Assembly: GCA_038501625.1 (NCBI GenBank)
Contig: JAZAYU010000001.1
Coordinates: 4,543,457 to 4,607,456 of the forward strand
Direction of reading: 5' to 3'
From: Corbicula japonica
Lineage: Eukaryota; Mollusca; Bivalvia; Venerida; Cyrenidae
DNA: 64,000 nucleotides
Of the stretch, positions 32,875 to 45,500 are shown in pieces (the stretch's first letter is position 1; every line of letters starts with the position of its first letter). The notes beneath the pieces are model-generated. The model was not told the DNA's origin, ran no database searches, and saw only the letters and a program-made list of their open reading frames with translations. Both the position numbers and the translations under genes were made by a program.

Positions 32875-34260
32875 GGTTAAAGTTTGCGTGCAACCTACTG
32901 ATATCTTAACAACTACTATAGCTACAGCTTTAAAACTTGGCACACTTGTTCATCATCATGTCCCGAGTATGTATGCCAAGAACCATAACTCTAACTTTCA
33001 TTTTGATCAAATTATGGCCCTTTTTCGACTTAGAATTTCAGGTTAAAGTTTGCGTGCAAGCTAATGTACAGACACATAACTTCAATACAACTTATACTAC
33101 AGCTTTGAAACTTGGCACACTTGTTCATCATCATGTCCCGAGTGTGTATGCCAAGAACCATAACTCTAACTTTCATTTTGATCAAATTATAGCCCTTTTT
33201 TGACTTAGAATTTCAGGTTAAAGTTTGCGTGCAAGCTACTGTAGAAACACATAACTTCAATACTACTTATACTACAGCTTTGAAACTTGGCACACTTGTT
33301 CATCATCATGTCCCGAGTGTGTATGCCAAAAACCATAACTCTAACTTTCATTTTCATCAAATTATGGCCCTTTTTTCGACTTAGAATTTCAGGTTAAAGT
33401 TTGCGTGCAAGCTACTGTACAAACACATAACTTCAATACTACTTATACTACAACTTTGAAACTTGGCACACTTGTTCATCATCATCTCCCAAGTGTGTAT
33501 GCCAAGAACCAAAACTCTTAACTTTCATTTCATTAAAATTATAGCCCTTTTTGGACTTAGAATTTCAGGTTAAAGTTTGCGTGCAAGCTAGTGTACAAAC
33601 CAGTAACTTCCATACTACTTATACTACAGCTTTGAAACTTTCAGCACTTGTTCATTATCATATCCCGAGTGGGTATGCCAAGAAACATAACTCTAACTTC
33701 CATTTTGTTCAAATTATGGCCCTTTTTCAACTTAGAATTTCAGGTTAAAGTTTGCGTGCAAGCTAGTTACTTTCATACTTCTTGTACTATAGCTTTGAAA
33801 CTTTCAACACTTGTTTACCATCATGACCCTGACTATGTATGCCAAGAACCATAACTCTTTCTTTAATTTTTAATCAAATTATGGCCCTTTTTCAACTTAG
33901 AATTTCAGGTTAAAGTTTGCGTGCAAGCTAGTTACTTTCATACTTCTTGTACTATAGCTTTGAAACTTGTTCACTATCATGACCATGACTATGTATGCCA
34001 AGAACCATAACTCTTTCTTTGATTTATATCAAATTATTGCCCTTTTTAGACTTAGAAATTAAGGTTAAAGTTTGCGTGCAAGGTGGTGAAACCTCATATC
34101 TTTCATTCTATTAAAACAACAACTTTCAAACTTTGTATACCTTTATTTTATCATACATCAGGTTGATTTTCAAAGGCCCATAACTCATCCTTGCTTTTAT
34201 TATTTAATTTTTGCCCTTTTTCGCTTAGAAATTAGAATTAAGACTTAGAAATTATGGTTA
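32875..34260 (+). repeat. About 170-bp tandem repeat, 8-9 units
   Basis: Units begin GGTTAAAGTTTGCGTGCAA at about 32875, 33042, 33215, 33392, 33568, 33745, 33908 and 34062, with a decayed start at about 34255. Each unit contains TGAAACTTGGCACACTTGTT, CCAAGAACCATAACTCT and ATCAAATTATGGCCC. Copies 2-4 are closest to each other and the outer ones are more diverged. Frames running through several units are artefacts. Confidence 0.93.
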
Positions 34261-34354
34261 AAGTTTCAATGTTAGTGTTTTTCATAGGTAATGCTATAGA
34301 AAAGGTTTAAAACAGATGTACTTAACATACTTTGGTTGAAAGTGTTGAGTGGTT

Positions 34355-35190
34355 ATACTATACTATACTATACTATACTATACCATACCATACCATACCA
34401 TACCATACCATACCATACCATACCATACCATACCATACCATACCACACCACACCACACCACACAACACAACACCACACCACACCACACCACACCACACCC
34501 ACCCACCCACCAGCACCCCCACCACCACCACCCACCCCACACCCACCCACCCCACCCACCCCACACCCACCCACCCCACCCCACACCCACCTCCCACCAC
34601 CACCTTCCACCACCACCACCCACCCCACACCCACCCACCCACCACACCACACCACCACCCACCACCACCACCCACTCCCCACCCACACCCACCCACCATC
34701 CCCACCACCACCACCCCACCCACCCCCGACCCCCCCATCCACCCACCCACCACCAACCCACACCCACCCACCCCACACCCACCCACCCACCACCACCCCC
34801 TACCACTACCCACCACCACCACCCACCCACCACCACCCACCACACCACACTACCACCACCCCCCACCACATACCACCAACACCACCACCAACAATAACAC
34901 CAACAACACAACCAACAATAACACAAATAACAACAACTACACCACCAACAACACCGTCAACAACACCACCAACAACAACATCAACACCAACAATAGCATC
35001 AACAACCACCACCAACAGCAAGAACACTGACAACAACACCACCACCACCAACAACAACAACAACACCAACAACACAACCAACAAAAACCCTAATAACAAC
35101 AACACCAACAACACCACCAACAACAACACCACCAACAACACCGTCAACAACACCACCAACAACAATACCATACCTTACTATACTACACCA
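34355..35190 (+). repeat. G-free satellite tract (TATAC, TACCA, CCA, AAC words)
   Basis: TATAC units pass into TACCA units (about 34380-34445), then CACCA/CCCAC and finally AAC/ACC words. G is almost absent from the + strand over about 830 bp. All six frames therefore lack stops over long spans, which explains the large His/Thr/Pro and Gly/Val/Trp ORFs; none is a gene. Confidence 0.95.
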
Positions 35191-35432
35191 CACTATAGGT
35201 GGGCAGGGGTGTAAGGACTGGGTTGTGTAAACCCTCTAAATAAACTACAATAATAAATTTAGTGTAATTTATTGATTTCCTAACTTGGATTAAGAAACTT
35301 TTGTTCATGTGTGTGTGTTGGGTGTCATAAACTCCTGAATCACTCCCCAGTTTAAATGAAGCCCAGTTTTAAATGTGCTTAAATATGTCTGACTTCGAAT
35401 AGTCGAGCGGCTGTCGTTTCCGACTGGCTCTT

Positions 35433-35930
35433 GTTTCACTCATAATCTCTGAAATTCAAAATTGGCTTTTTTTTCTGCTGAGTTACTTGATAGAAAAAAA
35501 ATCTTCGATGCATGGCATAATGTTTAGGATGGCCATTAATTATATTGACTTCCATTGGTGAATCATTATCCAGTGCAGAATGGAGAAAGCTTGTCAGGTT
35601 TTGTTCACAATGTAAATGAGCGGTTAACATGCAGCCTTGATGGTGGGCTGATTTCAAGACAGATAAATTATTAAGTAAGTCAGTGCGTTGAACTATATTT
35701 ACACTTAAAATTAGTGGAGGCGTGGATAATGATACATGTACATGTTTATCATTAATGATGTTCATCGATCGGATTAACTTTGAAGATCCTTAATAATATG
35801 TTCGTAGAGGTAATGCAGAACTCTAAACAGGAGTCTTCTGTGCTAAGAAGTTTGTCAGTTTTTGCATGTATAGGAAAACACATTATTCTTTGTTTCTCTT
35901 CCAAAGGTAAATTAAATTCAGATTCATAAA
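35433..35930. other. Intergenic, no gene seen
   Basis: A 109-codon minus frame at 35436-35765 shows no recognisable domain or splice support, so it is not called. Confidence 0.4.
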
Positions 35931-35931
35931 C

Positions 35932-37052
35932 CAGGTTTTCTTTAGAAAAATCCTGGTTATTAGATTGGGGTTTGGCGGGCGGGCGGGCGTCAACATTTTG
36001 TTAAGTTTTTTGTGAAAGTTGTGTTTTTTTCAGTAACCGTTCAAGGTACAACTTTGAAACTTAACATAGTTTTTTGTGAAAGTTGTGTTTTTCTCAGTAA
36101 CCGTTTAAGATACAACTTTTATACAACTTTGAAACTTTAAGTTAACATAGTTGTCTGACATCTCAATACCAATTATCAGGACAAGTTTCATAATCACTTC
36201 ATTTTGACAAAGTTATGCCCCGTTTTACCTTAGAAATTTTGTTAAGTTTTTGTGAAAGTTGTCTTTTTCTCAGTTACCATTCAAGGTATAGCTTTGAAAC
36301 TTAACGTAATTGTTTGACATCACAGTACCAATTATCAGGTCAAGTTTCATAACCCCTGACTGTGTTTTGCCAAAGTTATGCCCCTTTTTTACTTAGATTT
36401 TTTGTTAAGTATTTTGTAAATGTTATCTGTTGATGCCAAATTGCCTCTTGACGCTTGGTTTGTGGGTAGCTTATATCAACAGGCAGCTTGGGATTGCTAC
36501 CCAGGTGTCTGTGATAAAGGTCAAGGTCACTGTTGCTAAAAATAGAAATTCTGCTTACCCTCAATAACTTGAGTTTGCTTTTACCTATTGATGCCAAACT
36601 TGGTATATGAGTAGCTGATATCAAAAGGCAGCTTGAGATTGCTACCCAGGTGTCTGTGATCAAGGTCAAGGTCACTGTTGCTAAAAATAGAGATTAAGTT
36701 TCTGCTCAATAACTTTAGTTTGCTTTGACACCAAACTTGGTTGATGGGTAGCTTATATCAAGACACTTACTTAGGATTGCTACCCAGGTGTCTGTGATAA
36801 ATGTCAAGGTCACTGTTGCTAAATATAGAAATTCAGGTTTCTCATTATTACTTTGGTTCAGCTGTGATCTATTGACACCAAATTTTCTTTGGGTAGCTTA
36901 TACCAAGATGCAACTTGGGATTGCTACTCAGAAGTTTGTGATCAAGATCAAGGTCACTGTTGTTAAAATAGAAGTTCTGTTTCTTCATACCAGATATTTT
37001 CTTTACAAAAGTATAAGTATTAATTGAAAACCTGGTTTTTGGCGCGTGGCGA
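35932..37052 (+). mobile_element. Helentron/HINE-like element, AACCAGGTTTTC family, copy 1
   Basis: Starts AACCAGGTTTTCTTTAGAAA and AATCCTGGTTATTAGATTGG, then GGCGGGCGGGCGGGCGTC. Two kinds of tandem unit follow. Unit type 1 is GTGAAAGTTGTGTTTTTCTC...AGTTATGCCCC. Unit type 2 is CAAACTTGG...GGTAGCTTATATCA...CAAGGTCAAGGTCACTGTTG (about four copies, 36420-36990). It ends GAAAACCTGGTTTTTGG then TTTCTTGTTC. A shorter relative is at 57857-58685. Confidence 0.75.
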
Positions 37053-37583
37053 CGTAATTTCTTGTTCTTATTAGATCTGAAAATAATTCTTGTTCTGATT
37101 TTGTAAAAAGAGAATTGATTTTATAGTATACAATAGTCATGTTTTTGGTAAAAAAATCTTAGTATATGTAAATATAATGTGATAAGTAAACACATTCCAT
37201 CAACACCCAACACCCCCTCATTTTTACCATAGCTTTGTTTTGTAGTAAATAAAATTTTTGAATTACTTAAGTGACTGTTTAAAATGACTGACAGATTAAG
37301 GCTCAGCGTGTATCAACTACCAGGTCATTCATTGAAAAATGTACATTATTGTATGTAACCTTAATGACATTTAAAATATAGTATGCATACTATAGTATAG
37401 CGACAGTTGTAGTCCAGATCATGAGATATAATTAGACATGATAATATTTTAAGATACTTTTTCTGGGTTTTCTTTCAAAACATTTATTTATGATTTTAAC
37501 TTTATAATTTCGTGCCAAATATACCTTTATGTGCTCTGCACAGTATTTCTCCCAGATAATCCTGCACAGTATGATCATGGGCT

Positions 37584-37728
37584 GAAGGTTATAAAGCTGA
37601 GATTGGAAACCAGTCTCAAATCTCAAGCATCTGATTGGCTGAAATGGCGACTGGTCGCCATTTCAGCCAATCAGATGCTTGAGATTTGAGACTGGTTTCC
37701 ATGCTCAGTTTTATAACCTTGGGCACTG
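37584..37728. mobile_element. MITE family A copy 3
   Basis: Left end CTGAAGGTTATAAAGCTGAG; right end TATAACCTTGGGCACTG. The inner arms CAAGCATCTGATTGGCTGAA and TTTCAGCCAATCAGATGCTT pair perfectly around CGACTGGTCG. Confidence 0.95.
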
Positions 37729-38297
37729 GCCTACTCTGCTTGCTTTTCATTTGGTAGTCAATAAAGGTCAGAGGACAGTAAATAGAAAAGCCTGTCGCGG
37801 ATTGGACAATTTTGTCTAGGGACGATTTGGGCTTAATTTATTTTCAAAGATTCATTGGCCAAAACTATAGAGAATAGAAATAATTTTTTGTTTTCAAAAA
37901 AGTAAAATGACTTTAATTATATACTTAAAAATAAAAATGATTATTTAAAACACTGTTTGAAAGGTGATTTGTGTCACTTTAAAGAAGTTGGTACTTTCCT
38001 TATTTTGGGTTGAAGATTTGTGCATTCTGGGGGTGGTTACTTTCAGTTTAAAATGCTGAGAGAATGAGTTGGTGAAGACCCTCAGGCTGATTTCTGGCCA
38101 TTTTTGATTTGCCCAAGAGTGCCACTTTGCAAATCTGTTGTAGTTTTGGAAATAGTCGTGTAAACTAAATCACAGGAGGACCATATCTCATAATGAAAGT
38201 CTATGGGAAACTATTTAGTGGTCTCTGACCTAAATGACTAATCTATGAACAGTCAATGGACTGGCTCAAAATGTAAAAAAAGTGAATAAACATGTAT
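37729..38297. other. Intergenic, no gene seen
   Basis: Nothing recognised. It lies upstream of the first visible TRPM exon and could hold its promoter or a 5' non-coding exon, but no such signal is clear. Confidence 0.35.
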
Positions 38298-38533
38298 AAC
38301 CCATTACTCCATATATACAAATTTTTATGCATGTGTGAACAGTGTAGATCCAGATTAGCCGGCACATTTGTACCGTCTGGTCAGGATCTGCACTAGTTGC
38401 TTTTTGGTCATAAATAACCTAATGAATCAAATAGCAAACAGTGCAGATCCTGACTCGACAGCAGGTATGTGCCGGCTGATCTGGATCTACTCTGTTTGCC
38501 CATGCAATAAAAGTGTGTCTATGAAGGAAAGGG
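38298..38533. repeat. MITE family B copy
   Basis: ATAACCCATTACTCCATATA at the left, CAGATTAGCCGGCACATTTG and GATCCTGACTCGAC in the core, TGTGCCGGCTGATCTGGATC, and GGAAAGGGATAA at the right. Confidence 0.88.
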
Positions 38534-38861
38534 ATAATAAAGTTAGATTAAATCAGTGGGCAAAGGTTTAGTGTTAACCAGTCACTAGTAGTTTTTGCGA
38601 AATCTTGCCTAAATATTCCCATTTTAATCATCAAGGCTGAATGAACGGTATTGTCAATATGGAACAGTTAAGTAGAGTTAAACAGTCTATGGACCATGTC
38701 TTAACAATATCCTGCTCTTTTGTGCATAGTTGGTTAGTTTGTAAGTATCCACAGGACTGGTTTGCTTCTGGTCTGCATGAATAATTTTGTCTTAATATAA
38801 TGTAAAGGTAAATTCCTTTTGAAATATTCATAACATTGAGGGTTAACACTGAATTCTACAT

Positions 38862-39102
38862 TAACCCTTTCCTGTATAGATTCACCTTTATTGCTAGGGC
38901 GAACAGTTTAGATCCAGGTAAGCCGGCACATACGTGCCGTCTGATCAGGATCTAAACTGTGCTTTTTGATTCATTAGGTTATTTCTGACCAAAATGCAAC
39001 CAGTGCAGATCCTGATCAGACGGCACGGATGTGCCAGCTGATCTGGATCTACACTGGTCGCACATGCGTAAAAATGCTTATATATGGAGGAAAGGGTTAA
39101 TT
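38862..39102. mobile_element. MITE family B, best-preserved copy
   Basis: TTAACCCTTTCCTGTATAGA at the left and ATGGAGGAAAGGGTTAA at the right, with TTAA at both borders. The interior carries two stem-loops built from GATCxxGATCAG(C/A)CGGCAC and its inverse, separated by TTCATTAGGTTATTTCTGAC. CCCTTT termini in TTAA context resemble piggyBac-type non-autonomous elements. Confidence 0.9.
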
Positions 39103-39223
39103 TTTGGTTAAACCCATTACTCAGGCTTTTATTCTGTAATCAAAGAAAGCCTGAAAGCCCTGTAATAGACTGCTACATGTTGGGATCTGTTACATTTCTG
39201 ATTTAGTTTTTGTTTCTTTTCAG

Positions 39224-39553
39224 AATCATTGTGATTTATGGCAAAACAAATACGTTGATCAGATAAAGAAGTGATGTCTGATCCGACACGTTCACCCAGC
39301 GAGTTGATACGACAGGAAGGACAGGAAGTTGAAGATGTCTCTGAAATCAGCTCTGCCCTACCCACATTTGGATTTGTGCCAAACCAGGGTGATCCAAGTA
39401 CCACACCAGGACAGAACAATGTAGTTGAAGGGCCTTTTAGGACAGAGGGCACAGAGGGTTCTGTTGAGACTGCTGTGCCAGAAGGTTCAGGACCTGAACC
39501 ATCACCTGACCAGCCAAAACCACCAGATACACTCCAAATAGATGAAGTAAAAG
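39224..39553 (+). CDS. TRPM: TRPM exon 1 seen (start codon at 39271)
   Basis: The acceptor TTTCTTTTCAG precedes 39224, so at least one 5' non-coding exon lies upstream. An in-frame TGA at 39253 precedes ATG 39271 with no start between them, which fixes the start. Codes residues 1-94, rich in E, P and S (MSDPTRSPSELIRQEGQEVE). Ends GTAAAAG|GTAAGC, phase 1. Whether the extreme N-terminus is conserved cannot be judged here. Confidence 0.85.
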
Positions 39554-42500
39554 GTAAGCAGTACAAAAGTACACTTTTTGAGTAGGCCTATATAATTATG
39601 AAGAGTCCCAGGCCGCTTAGGAATTAGGAAATTTACAGGCAATACTAACAGTAATCAAAATTGGAAAATTTAACAGTAGATTGGGGTTTGTGCATGCAAT
39701 AATTAAAATTCCATAATAATGCTATTTAAAAGTTGTTTGTTACTGATATTGTGACATATGTTGAAATCTGGTGACTTGACTCCGCTACAAATACATTATA
39801 TACACTATTTCAGAATAGAAAAAAATTTCCTTTTCATGAATACTCTTCAGTTTATTAAATATTATTTATTTTCAGATTAGGGTGAATTCTACTGTAACAG
39901 TCCATTATTTGGGATAATTTTTATAGGTGGTTATTTTGAGACAGGATTAGGAAAAGTGTTATAAATATATAATATTTTTATTGTAATATTAAATTATGTT
40001 TTCTTTTTGGTAATAGTTGTTCTGTTATCTACAAATTGTATTCAATTAACAATTTTCTCAAAATAAATTACATGTAAATCAAAAGATAACTAGATTTCTA
40101 CTTTTAAAATTGCATTTATTGCAAACAAAATTATTTGAATCTTCAAGCCTGTCTCTAATAGCTCTTGCTGTTAATATTACAGATAAACCATCGGCATCAG
40201 TAGCAAGTCTGGCCGGATCTTTCCAAGGGGGGACTGTTACCCCAAGCCCTTCAGTAGGTGCATCAGCTGGGCATGGGTCCCCAGTCAGCTCAACCTCCCG
40301 AACCAGGAGGGGAATGGTGGTCACACGTCAAACAAGTGGGATTGACAAAACATCTTCGCGCAGTTCATCAATAAATTTAGTTGTGCAACAAGAGCATGAG
40401 GGTTCTTTGATGGATATACGTGAAGAGTCGTCAGAGGATACCTTTTTTGAGCCTATTCGGACTGTGATATCACCTATGGCACCAATGGCCCAGTCCGGTC
40501 TTGGTACACAGCCTGTACCCATGAGCAGGTCGGTGCATCGTGGCATATCGAGATTCAGCGTAAGCCCGGCTGAACAGATCCCGGAATCGAGAATGTCACG
40601 ACATGGAATTAGAACAAGAACTCCGACCAGGAGTGAGAGCAGCTATGCACAGTCGCAGGCTCCCACTGAACCCGACACTCAGTTCAAGATGTCAGATGGA
40701 TCGTTGGCCAAGCAACAGAGCATCGTAGAACAAAGACCGTTACTATCAGAATTTGTTGGAGGATCATGTAAGAACATTAAATTTTATTTGTTTTTATTAA
40801 AAAAATCATGTTTTTAAAATAATTTTCTTCAATCTCAGGACAAACACATTGCTTAAATGTATTGTAAATAGTTGAGTTCATTTCATTAAACATAACAATA
40901 TTTTTGGGATTTCATTGTAAGGGATTTTATTAGAGAAGGAGGTAAGATAGGAGGGAAAAAAAACAAGTATGTATGATACTGTCTGGGAAAAGAATTCAGT
41001 ACTTCGATTTAATTCCTTTTACAAGTTTTATATAGATATTCCTTTTACACAACTGAGAAACCATGAGCAGAAGAATATCTAAATTCTTAATTAACCTTAA
41101 TTTAAGGTTAAGTAGTTCTAATGATCTGAAACTATTGACAGCATGTGCATGCAATAACAACATCAAATAAGCTAAGAAGTTACAGTTTATGTTGGCATAT
41201 CAAGTCTGCTAGCTGAAAACATGGCTTTGATCAGACCTACATGAACTGAGGTTTTGATGGAATCGTCAATATATTGGATGAAAGAACAATACCATTAATG
41301 CTTTATTCATAGTAGCTATTAACTGCAGACATCAATATGTATCCCATGTTGCATACAGATGAATACTATCAAATGCAGCAGAATGTTTTGTTCTGGAAAG
41401 TACACTTATTATAATGCTTGTTTCTGCAGTTGTCTAAGCTCTCCAGGGGTAACTTCACATGAAGGGTTAGCAAGATTCAGTAGAGGATAACATGATAGTT
41501 TGTATAGGATCTATTATTCCCTAGGGCCCAGTAGTTGTAAGCAGTTTGTTAAAGATCGTTAATGTCCCATTATGACTTAATTAAGAGAGTTGAGTAGTTG
41601 TCGGTATTTGGAATAATCATAGGATAATTTGTATAAGATTTTTCGTGAAACTGGCAGTCAAGTTTCTGTTCTTGTTTTCAACATAGAATTCTGCTATAAC
41701 AACTTTGGCTTTAAATATATTCACTCTGATGTTGACTGTGTAAGAATATTACATTTTAATCAGTAATACTTTGTTTGTTTACAGGTCTTCTACTTGTATC
41801 ATACGTGTATATTTTGCATGTTAAAACATTTAAAATTTTCATCCTGATTTGTGACCTGGCACCTATGACCCTATGCTCAAAAGATACACATTTCTTGCTT
41901 GGGCGAACAGTGTAGATCCAGATCAGCTGGCACATCTGATCAAAATCTGCATTGCTTGCTTTTAAATCCATTAGGTTATTTTTTACCAAGATGCAACCAG
42001 TGCAGATCCAGATAAGCCAGCTGATCTAATCTGATCTGGATATACACTGGTCACATAACAATAATTTCAGTGATAGAAGACAAAAAAGAGGATGAAGAGT
42101 TGGAGCTAGAAGATTTTCTCCATCACGTTGATGAGAATCAACAGACCATCCACTCTCACTTCTCCATCAATACGCAGGATAGTGCGACGTTTGAACATGC
42201 ACCATTGCAATGTGGCAACATACGCTTTGTCAAGGATGCTTCCATGCTGGCCTATGAGGTGAAACAAACTTTTATTTCTGATAGCCCTTTCCTCCAAATA
42301 TAAAGATTTTATCGCATGTGCAAACAATAAAGATTCAGATCAGTGCAGATTCCGATCAAACGGAATGGATATGCCGGCTTGTCTGAATCTACACGGTTTG
42401 CACATGAAATAAAATGCAAATATATGGAGTAAAGGGTTTAACTCTTTCCTGCTGCTTATTGTAATCTGCGATCAATGTGAGCTTTTGTTAAATGTTTATT

Positions 42501-45500
42501 AATTTTGTGCTAGCTTTAGTTTAAATATTGTCTGGTTCATAAGCTTGATATTTCAAAGGTACATTGATTAAGCTAAAATGAAGTTTGAATGTTGAAAGTA
42601 GGTAGTATGTAATTATATATATATATATATATCAGGGATTCTAAAATTTCAAAATCCCAATCGGACATTGGCACCAAAATAGACATTTCGCCGACTTCCG
42701 GTTTGCACGAACAGCGACTTCCGGTCCGAACGAACAGCGACTTCCGGTCCCCGCGTTCGGCGTATTTCACTTTCCCGACCCCCAGTCCATTACTCTTTTC
42801 CGGCATATTTTCTCGTCGGTGATATCCTACAACCGCTCAACATATTAATGGTTTTCGAGCTGTATACCGAAAAATTCTTTGATCGATTTATAAGAGCGGC
42901 GGCACGCGACATTTGATGTTTACCGCGATCGGCGTCTTTGTTGTAATAAACAAGCATTCCATGCATTTAAAACGTGACGTAATGGTTCAAAACAGTTATC
43001 TTCAGCAGTGTTCATAGCGATTGTGAAGTGGATTATTTAGTTATTAAAAATGTTTTATCTCTCGGAATTTCGGGAGGCAAGTATTCGCTTTACGTTAATA
43101 TACGTCGATCACACCATGCTTTGTAACACTATATTATAGTTGTTTGAAATATTATTCTTTTCTTTACCGGATTTAGTAATGTTTGAATCTACGAACTTAC
43201 AAGAGTCAGCGTATGCAACATTACTCGGAGTCTGAAATAAATGTTCATTACGTAGATTTTTGTCAATTTGAAATTTATTTGATTCGTTATATGCATAAGT
43301 AAGCAAGCCGGTCACTCGATTTTTTTCACATTTAATTATATATTCATTTGAGCCATTTCAAATATGTTGTGAAATGCTTACAGTTTAAGTAAACTTCGCA
43401 TGATATAAGTTTTCTTTAAATTTGATAAACAGCAATTTTCTGTAGTCGGTCTTTTTAGAAATGTAACGCGCATATCGGACTAACACGTGTGTCAATAAAA
43501 TGCAAATTGTTTCATCGTTTACGTTAATGAATACAACCATTTGTATTGCTATCTTAAATTCTGACGTCAAACAGCCTTTGACTAGCGCAGTCCATTTTTG
43601 GAATTAAATAACCCGCCCGTTATAAAAATGAGACCGACCACATCCCGTTTCATCTATACCGCAGGCTATTCACGGAACGTGTAGTCGTGGTAGTCATGGT
43701 AGCAGACTTGTGAATTCGCTAATTGACAGGTTAATAGCTGATTAAGCTGTGAAAAAATGTACATGTAGGTAATTTTGTAACAGTTTGTAGGCCAACATTC
43801 ATGACCGATTTTTTAAACCAATATTGAAATTTCAATCGGACATTTTTCCCGAAAATCGGTCAATGACCGGCCTGCCGACGATTTTAGGATCCCTGATATA
43901 TATATATATATATATTTGCTTCGTTCGGTTTAGCCGGAAATTATGATGTGGTTTTCGAGGCTGAGGGCATTGGGCGGTGTTTTATTGTGTTATAATTATT
44001 TATCCATAATACTCCCAATCCTAGAAAATGGGGTCAGATCTTTTTAATATTGTATCAACTGTTGCCATTAACAGATTCACAATTTCAAACCATATATTTT
44101 ACTGCGGATCTGCAGATTCTATACTCTTTACTTCCAGCACATTGTTTTCTCTTAATGTTGACAGCTAATCCATTAAACATGTCTGTATTTCATAATCTGT
44201 GGAGGAAGCGTTGACCTACTTTCTGGAAGCAATTTCTAAATTTGGACTGAAGGTTATAAAGCTGAGATTGGAAACCAGTCTCAAATCTCAAGCAACTGAT
44301 TGGATGAAATGGTGACTGGTCGCCTTTTCAGCCAATCAGATGCTTGAGATTTGAGACTGGTTTCCATGCTAAGTTTTAAAACCTTGGGCACTGATATATT
44401 TATGTCAGTAGAGCTAGCTGAAGAATTTACTTCAAAATTAAACATTTCTTTTGTTTACAGTGACATAGCACTTAAGCTGCAATGTTGTATGGCTTGAAAA
44501 TATTAAAACATTTAACCCTTTACTCCATGTATACAGTTTATTCCTATGTACAATAATTTAGATCTAGAACAGTCTGCCCATCTTTGCATTCTGATCTGGA
44601 TCTTCACTTTTCACTTTGTGGTCAGAAAATAACCAATGAATATATAAGCAAACAGTGGATGGAAATACGGCACCCATGGCGCGTTACGTAAGCCATATTC
44701 CATGGAGTAAAAGGTTATAATTAACTGACAGTTTTAATAGAGAACTTTATAAACCCTTTCCTCAATAAATATGCATTTTATCCGTTGTTTGAACAGTGTA
44801 GATCCTTGCAGTCTGATCAGGATATGCACTCGTTGCTTTTCGGTCAGAAATATCCTAATAATTCAAAAAGCATACTGTGCAGATCCTGATTAGATAGCAG
44901 CTTTGTGCAGGACATGTGATCTGGATCTACACTGTTTATCCAAGCCTAAAGATCAAATGGAGGAAAGGCTTGAAATTCATGTAAGCCTTTTAGTACTTAG
45001 CTACAGTATTTGTCACATTTGGCAGAAGTGTAGACCCAACTCAGAGTATTCCGATCAGGGTCTACACTGTTCACATGTTTAGTTAACCCTTTACTCCATA
45101 TAAAAGGTGTATATCACATGGGAGACCAGTTTGATCAAGATCAGCTGGTACATTCAAGATATCTGATCTGGATCCTTGACATCTGATCAGGATCTACACC
45201 GTTTACTCATAGATTCATTAGGTTATTTCTGACCAAGATGCAACCAGGGCTGGCCAAGAGCAGACGGCACGAGATTAATCATGTTAAGAGAATGATGAAA
45301 GATTATCCTAAGGTGAGAATGAGATTCGGCTGCTAATGATAAGTCATTTGAGGAAATTATCATATTGATTTTTTTGTTGGGATACATGTAGGTTTTGTAT
45401 GCATTCCTTTTCCCTGGTCTCCGTTATACATACATATGTATATGTTGTCACATGAGTTCATTGTAATTACTGACCAAGTCCATCCATTATTATTTATGTC

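Larger units (their letters stand above)
32803..35432 (+). mobile_element. Helentron/HINE-like element with tandem core
   Basis: The left end is GCTCGACTATTCAAAGAATA, a small hairpin with TGTCGAGC, followed by GGCGTCGGCGTC repeats. The interior is 8-9 tandem units, then a C/A-only satellite. The right end has the inverse subterminal repeat GAATAGTCGAGC (about 35396-35407), an imperfect hairpin GGCTGTCG/CGACTGGC, and CTCTTGTTT. A subterminal inverted repeat plus 3' hairpin plus tandem core is the layout described for molluscan pearl-type and Helentron-associated elements. No Rep/helicase is present, so it is non-autonomous. Confidence 0.7.

Noticed and set aside
34332..35214. Large overlapping ORFs of 120-292 codons on both strands (His/Thr/Pro, Gly/Val/Trp)
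   Set aside because: They are by-products of a satellite with almost no G on one strand, which removes stop codons in all frames. No domain, start context or splice signal supports them.
39129..39566. 145-codon minus-strand ORF over TRPM exon 1
   Set aside because: Antisense shadow of the exon; the sense frame has start context, splice sites and continuity.
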